From Druceiella hillmani (Eukaryota > Arthropoda > Insecta > Lepidoptera > Hepialidae), in the NCBI GenBank assembly GCA_039881145.1, contig JAYKKI010000006.1:10362501-10426500 (forward strand): 64,000 nt of DNA, in the 5' to 3' direction. The notes under the pieces are model-generated. The model made no database searches, was not told the DNA's origin, and saw only the letters and a program-made list of their open reading frames with translations. A program made the position numbers and the translations under genes. Positions 61,100 through 64,000 of the stretch are shown here, in pieces; position 1 is the stretch's first letter; every line of letters starts with the position of its first letter.

Positions 61100-62830
61100 A
61101 CTACACATATAAGCACTATATTTTTAAATCTATGTATCATTTAGATATTAGAATTTCTGGCGCAATCTGTATTAAGTTGTATTCCGTAAATCTAAACTAG
61201 ACATAACTTGCTTACATAATGTAAGCTGATATGATATATGTTGATGGCTCAGAGTTATGACCAAGCAACCAATACATTTTCCACGGATGCTTGGTATCAA
61301 GTGTCATACCAAAACATTAAGCTGTGTCATTATATAGTAATTAAGTTCCATTAATTAAGAGTGGTTGTTGTGCTATATTTTTATTTGTAAGTCGTCGATA
61401 TGAATTCCTCCAGTTTAAGACGCCATTTTTAGTCCAAATGCTACATAGCTGAGAGTAGATTGCAATCTTCTAGTTAAACCTTCCACAGATCCTCCCACTG
61501 ACATTGCCGTATCATCGACAAAAGTAACTGTTTTGCTACATAATACTGTTGGAACATCATTACTGTATAGCAAGTTCAAAACTGGGCCTATAATACAACA
61601 CTGAAGGACCCAAACTAAATCAGCCTCAAGTCTGAGTACAAATCTTCGTAAACAACTCAGAAGTGTTTATTAGTCAGTTAAGATTGTATTAAAATGATCA
61701 GGGGGAAACTATCTTAATTTTTGCAGTAGCCTTCAGACCAAACTCTGTCAAAGACAAGAAGACAGCAGAGAATATATTTTTATTCCCAAACACATTTTTA
61801 GTAACATCAGTAATACGATGAACCTGATCAATTGCCGAGTGATTATTTCTAAAACTAAGTTGATTAGATGGTATCAGGTTTCTTTAATATGATTAGCAAG
61901 AGACCTATCTCCCAGGTCCTTAAGATTCCACTTGGGTTTTTTTCAGGTTTCAGTATCATAATAACTTTAGCTTTTTACATATATCTGGAATATGATTTAA
62001 CCAAATACAGACACTGATCAGAGTAATTATTATAACTAGATTTTTTTAAAAACTTTAAAATATCTCAATTGCAACTAGTAGATCAAAACCACCCGTTTTT
62101 TTCCATTGAAGTTGTTTTTCATTTCATTAGCAACTTCCTTATTCATAACTAATGGACTTCTGTAAAAACGCACATTAGTATCAAGACGTGGCAAAGCATC
62201 ATCTCCTTCATTTAGATGATATCTTGCTTCAAGATGTTGAGCGAATATATTTTCTTTTCCAAAATTTTTACGAGACCATTTTCTATCAGTTTTTTTTGAC
62301 GTGGGAGACCTGACTTAACAATTTAACATATTTGGTAGTTTTCCAAAGTGCGTGTTCATTGCTATTATTTTCAGGACGTTCTGTGAGAAATGTTTGGTGG
62401 ATGATTACTTGACATTTTTAATTTCCGTAGTTAGTTGTCTAAGTTTTGTCATATGGACTTCTTGATTGATGCCACTATCTTCTAAACTTTCGTTTTTCTT
62501 ATATTCGTCTAATTTCATTCCGATGTCTAATTTCATTCCGATAATTAACACATTTTAATTTTCTTTTAATAAACGACGTACTATTCCAGGCAACTTCTTG
62601 AGTAACTGCGGTACAGGAACCTAATTCTTTTTCCAATCGATTAATGGTCTTAAGCGGAACCATAAATTTACTGTCATTTTTAGCGAGTGTTAAAATAATT
62701 CCAATCGGTTTATTTGTTAACCATAATTAGTGTTTGGTTCATTCATAATAATTTTGTCACTAACTCTCAGGTGAATTTGAGAATGGTCAGAGTTCATGTC
62801 AAGTTCCTCTTCAATCCTCTTCATAAAATT
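61100..62830 (-). mobile_element. Jockey-like LINE ORF2 remnant
   Basis: Minus-strand frames show, from high to low coordinate: MNSDHSQIHLRVSDK (end of the endonuclease), VTQEVAWNST, HALWKTTKYVK, IFAQHLEARYHLNEGD, LVMNKEVANEMKNNFNGKK, SQLSFRNNHSAIDQVHRITD, GPVLNLLYSNDVPTVLCSKT and VTFVDDTAMSVGGSVEGL with the catalytic F-x-DD motif (about 61515). This order (endonuclease, fingers, palm with DQVHRI, QGS...GP.L, FADD) is the Jockey layout. Frameshifts and internal stops are frequent, so it is dead. The 5' end of ORF2 and ORF1 are absent. Confidence 0.88.
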
Positions 62831-63059
62831 GATATATTAACTGAAATGTGAGTGAAAAATGTCAGCGAATAATTTAAATATTTTATATTATAAAAAATTG
62901 TATATAAACACAATTTCAATATATATTTAGTTACAATATATTATTATATAAAATGTATTATAAAAATTTATATAATAAATATTAAAATCATCACATAAAA
63001 GGGACCGTTAATGGTCCGTATCATTGAGCATTCCATTTCTTACAATGAATAAAAAAATT

Positions 63060-64000
63060 GTATTAAGTTGGCAACTTATAAACCCGTCACTTTCTTCGGT
63101 CGATTTCTGGTATATTATAAAAGCCTCTAGAACATTTCTTGTAGCGCATATAAAGGTGCAGCATTTAAAGAAAGGAAATTTTGACGTGTCCTAAAAGCCT
63201 CATCCAAAACGACACCCTACAATTGATTTAGAAAAATTTAAAAGCCTTATTGAAACAGGCCGCAAATTAAGTTCGTGTTATATGGCAGAGCTATTTTCAT
63301 GCTCTTATACTGCAATGCAAAAACATATTCATGCTCTGAGCAAGAAATAGAAATATTTCGTTTGGTTACCACATGAGCTAACGCCTTTCAATTTCAGAGA
63401 GACTTAATGTGTGCTTGGTGCTAATGAGTTCCCGTCGTACCAAGGAGAGTCTAAAATATCTGGTTACATAGGATGAAAAGTGGGTGGCTTGTGTTAATTT
63501 TTAGCATACACGCCAGTGACTAGGAGCTGGAGAAAAGGTGTTCCTAGACCAAAGTATAATATTGAATAAAAGATACTTTTGGGTGCATGGAGGGATAGAA
63601 ATGGAGTTATTCATTGAGTTATTCATTGGGAACTCTTTCAGGCTAATAGTAAATTATAGCTAAAATTTATTGTGAACAAATGAGTAAAGTTACATCTAAA
63701 TTTCCTTCAAATCAAAGCAAAGGTTATTTTTTACATGACAATGCGCGACTCACGTAGCAAAAATAACACTTGAATGCAATATGCTACTACATCCACCGTA
63801 TTCTCCAGGTCTTTTGCCATCTAATTACCATCTGTTTCGCTCTGTGTCTACTAATTTAAATGATAGAAAATTTAAAGACGAAAGTCATATAAAAATCGAA
63901 TTCACCGGTTTTTCAGCCAAAGGCCCAAAGATTTTTCAAGGACGCAACTTTAACTCTGCCTACACATTGGCAACAAGTGTTGGATACTAATATTTATAAT
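63060..64000 (+). mobile_element. mariner transposon, broken, running off the window
   Basis: A 5' terminal-repeat-like sequence, ttaagttggcaacttataaa, begins near 63062. Transposase pieces follow: LEKFKSLIETGRKLSSCYMA, ELFSCSYTAMQKHIHALSKK (paired helix-turn-helix), WLPHELTPFN, then shifted frames with the SWRKGVPRPKYN-like block and LLGAWRDRNGVIH. Then comes HPPYSPGLLPSNYHLFRSVS (63790-63850), the mariner block around the third catalytic acid (YSPDLAPSD in intact copies; here Asp is replaced by Asn), and HWQQVLDTN near the C-terminus. Several stops occur. The 3' inverted repeat should lie just past the window. Confidence 0.9.

Overview
The window is AT-rich eukaryotic nuclear DNA, almost certainly from an insect. 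It has a spliced gene with GT-AG introns of 3.6-5.0 kb, about ten (TA)n microsatellites, minisatellites, and decayed copies of Jockey-type LINEs, a Helitron, a mariner and Penelope-like elements (PLEs). Nothing bacterial or viral in organisation is present. The insect order is not settled by the sequence; some dispersed repeats look like families common in Lepidoptera, but that is an impression only.

One host gene can be reconstructed with confidence: a secreted lipase of the pancreatic-lipase/vitellogenin family on the + strand, with four coding exons (29260-29383, 34355-34500, 38098-38252, 42032-42710). The exon phases agree and encode 367 residues with a signal peptide and an intact Ser-Asp-His triad. 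Its upstream region and first exon have a diverged second copy at about 47980-49330. There the exon is broken and its donor lost, so this is the remnant of a tandem duplication.

Left of the gene (1-25 kb) the DNA is mostly AT-rich spacer. It holds LINE remnants (11.1-11.7 kb on +, 21.9-22.3 kb on -), a Gypsy-type gag trace (9.65 kb), an eight-copy 14-bp repeat (16.0 kb) and two candidate exon sets of unknown identity (3.6/4.4 kb on +, 5.9-6.1 kb on -). Lipase intron 3 holds a 118-bp minisatellite of about 10.7 copies. Between 45.8 and 47.0 kb lies a relatively GC-rich minisatellite of about 17 units of ~68 bp that alternate between two types.

The right third (50-64 kb) is a transposon graveyard with visible nesting. 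A dead Helitron (52.7-58.4 kb) is interrupted by a 2.46-kb PLE (53482-55944), which is itself interrupted by a 279-bp PLE-derived palindrome (54279-54557). Beyond it come a ~200-bp tandem array, a Jockey-like LINE on the - strand and a mariner running off the window end.

The most interesting signal is the short sequence shared by all PLE copies (17.2, 22.4, 25.5, 50.6, 53.5, 54.3 and 55.9 kb). It contains a complete hammerhead-ribozyme core with a self-complementary stem III. In several copies it is arranged as an inverted pair, followed by a fixed single-copy tail, and bounded by target-site duplications of 11-15 bp. This defines a small non-autonomous, ribozyme-carrying element family alongside a decayed PLE that has the same arms plus reverse-transcriptase coding.
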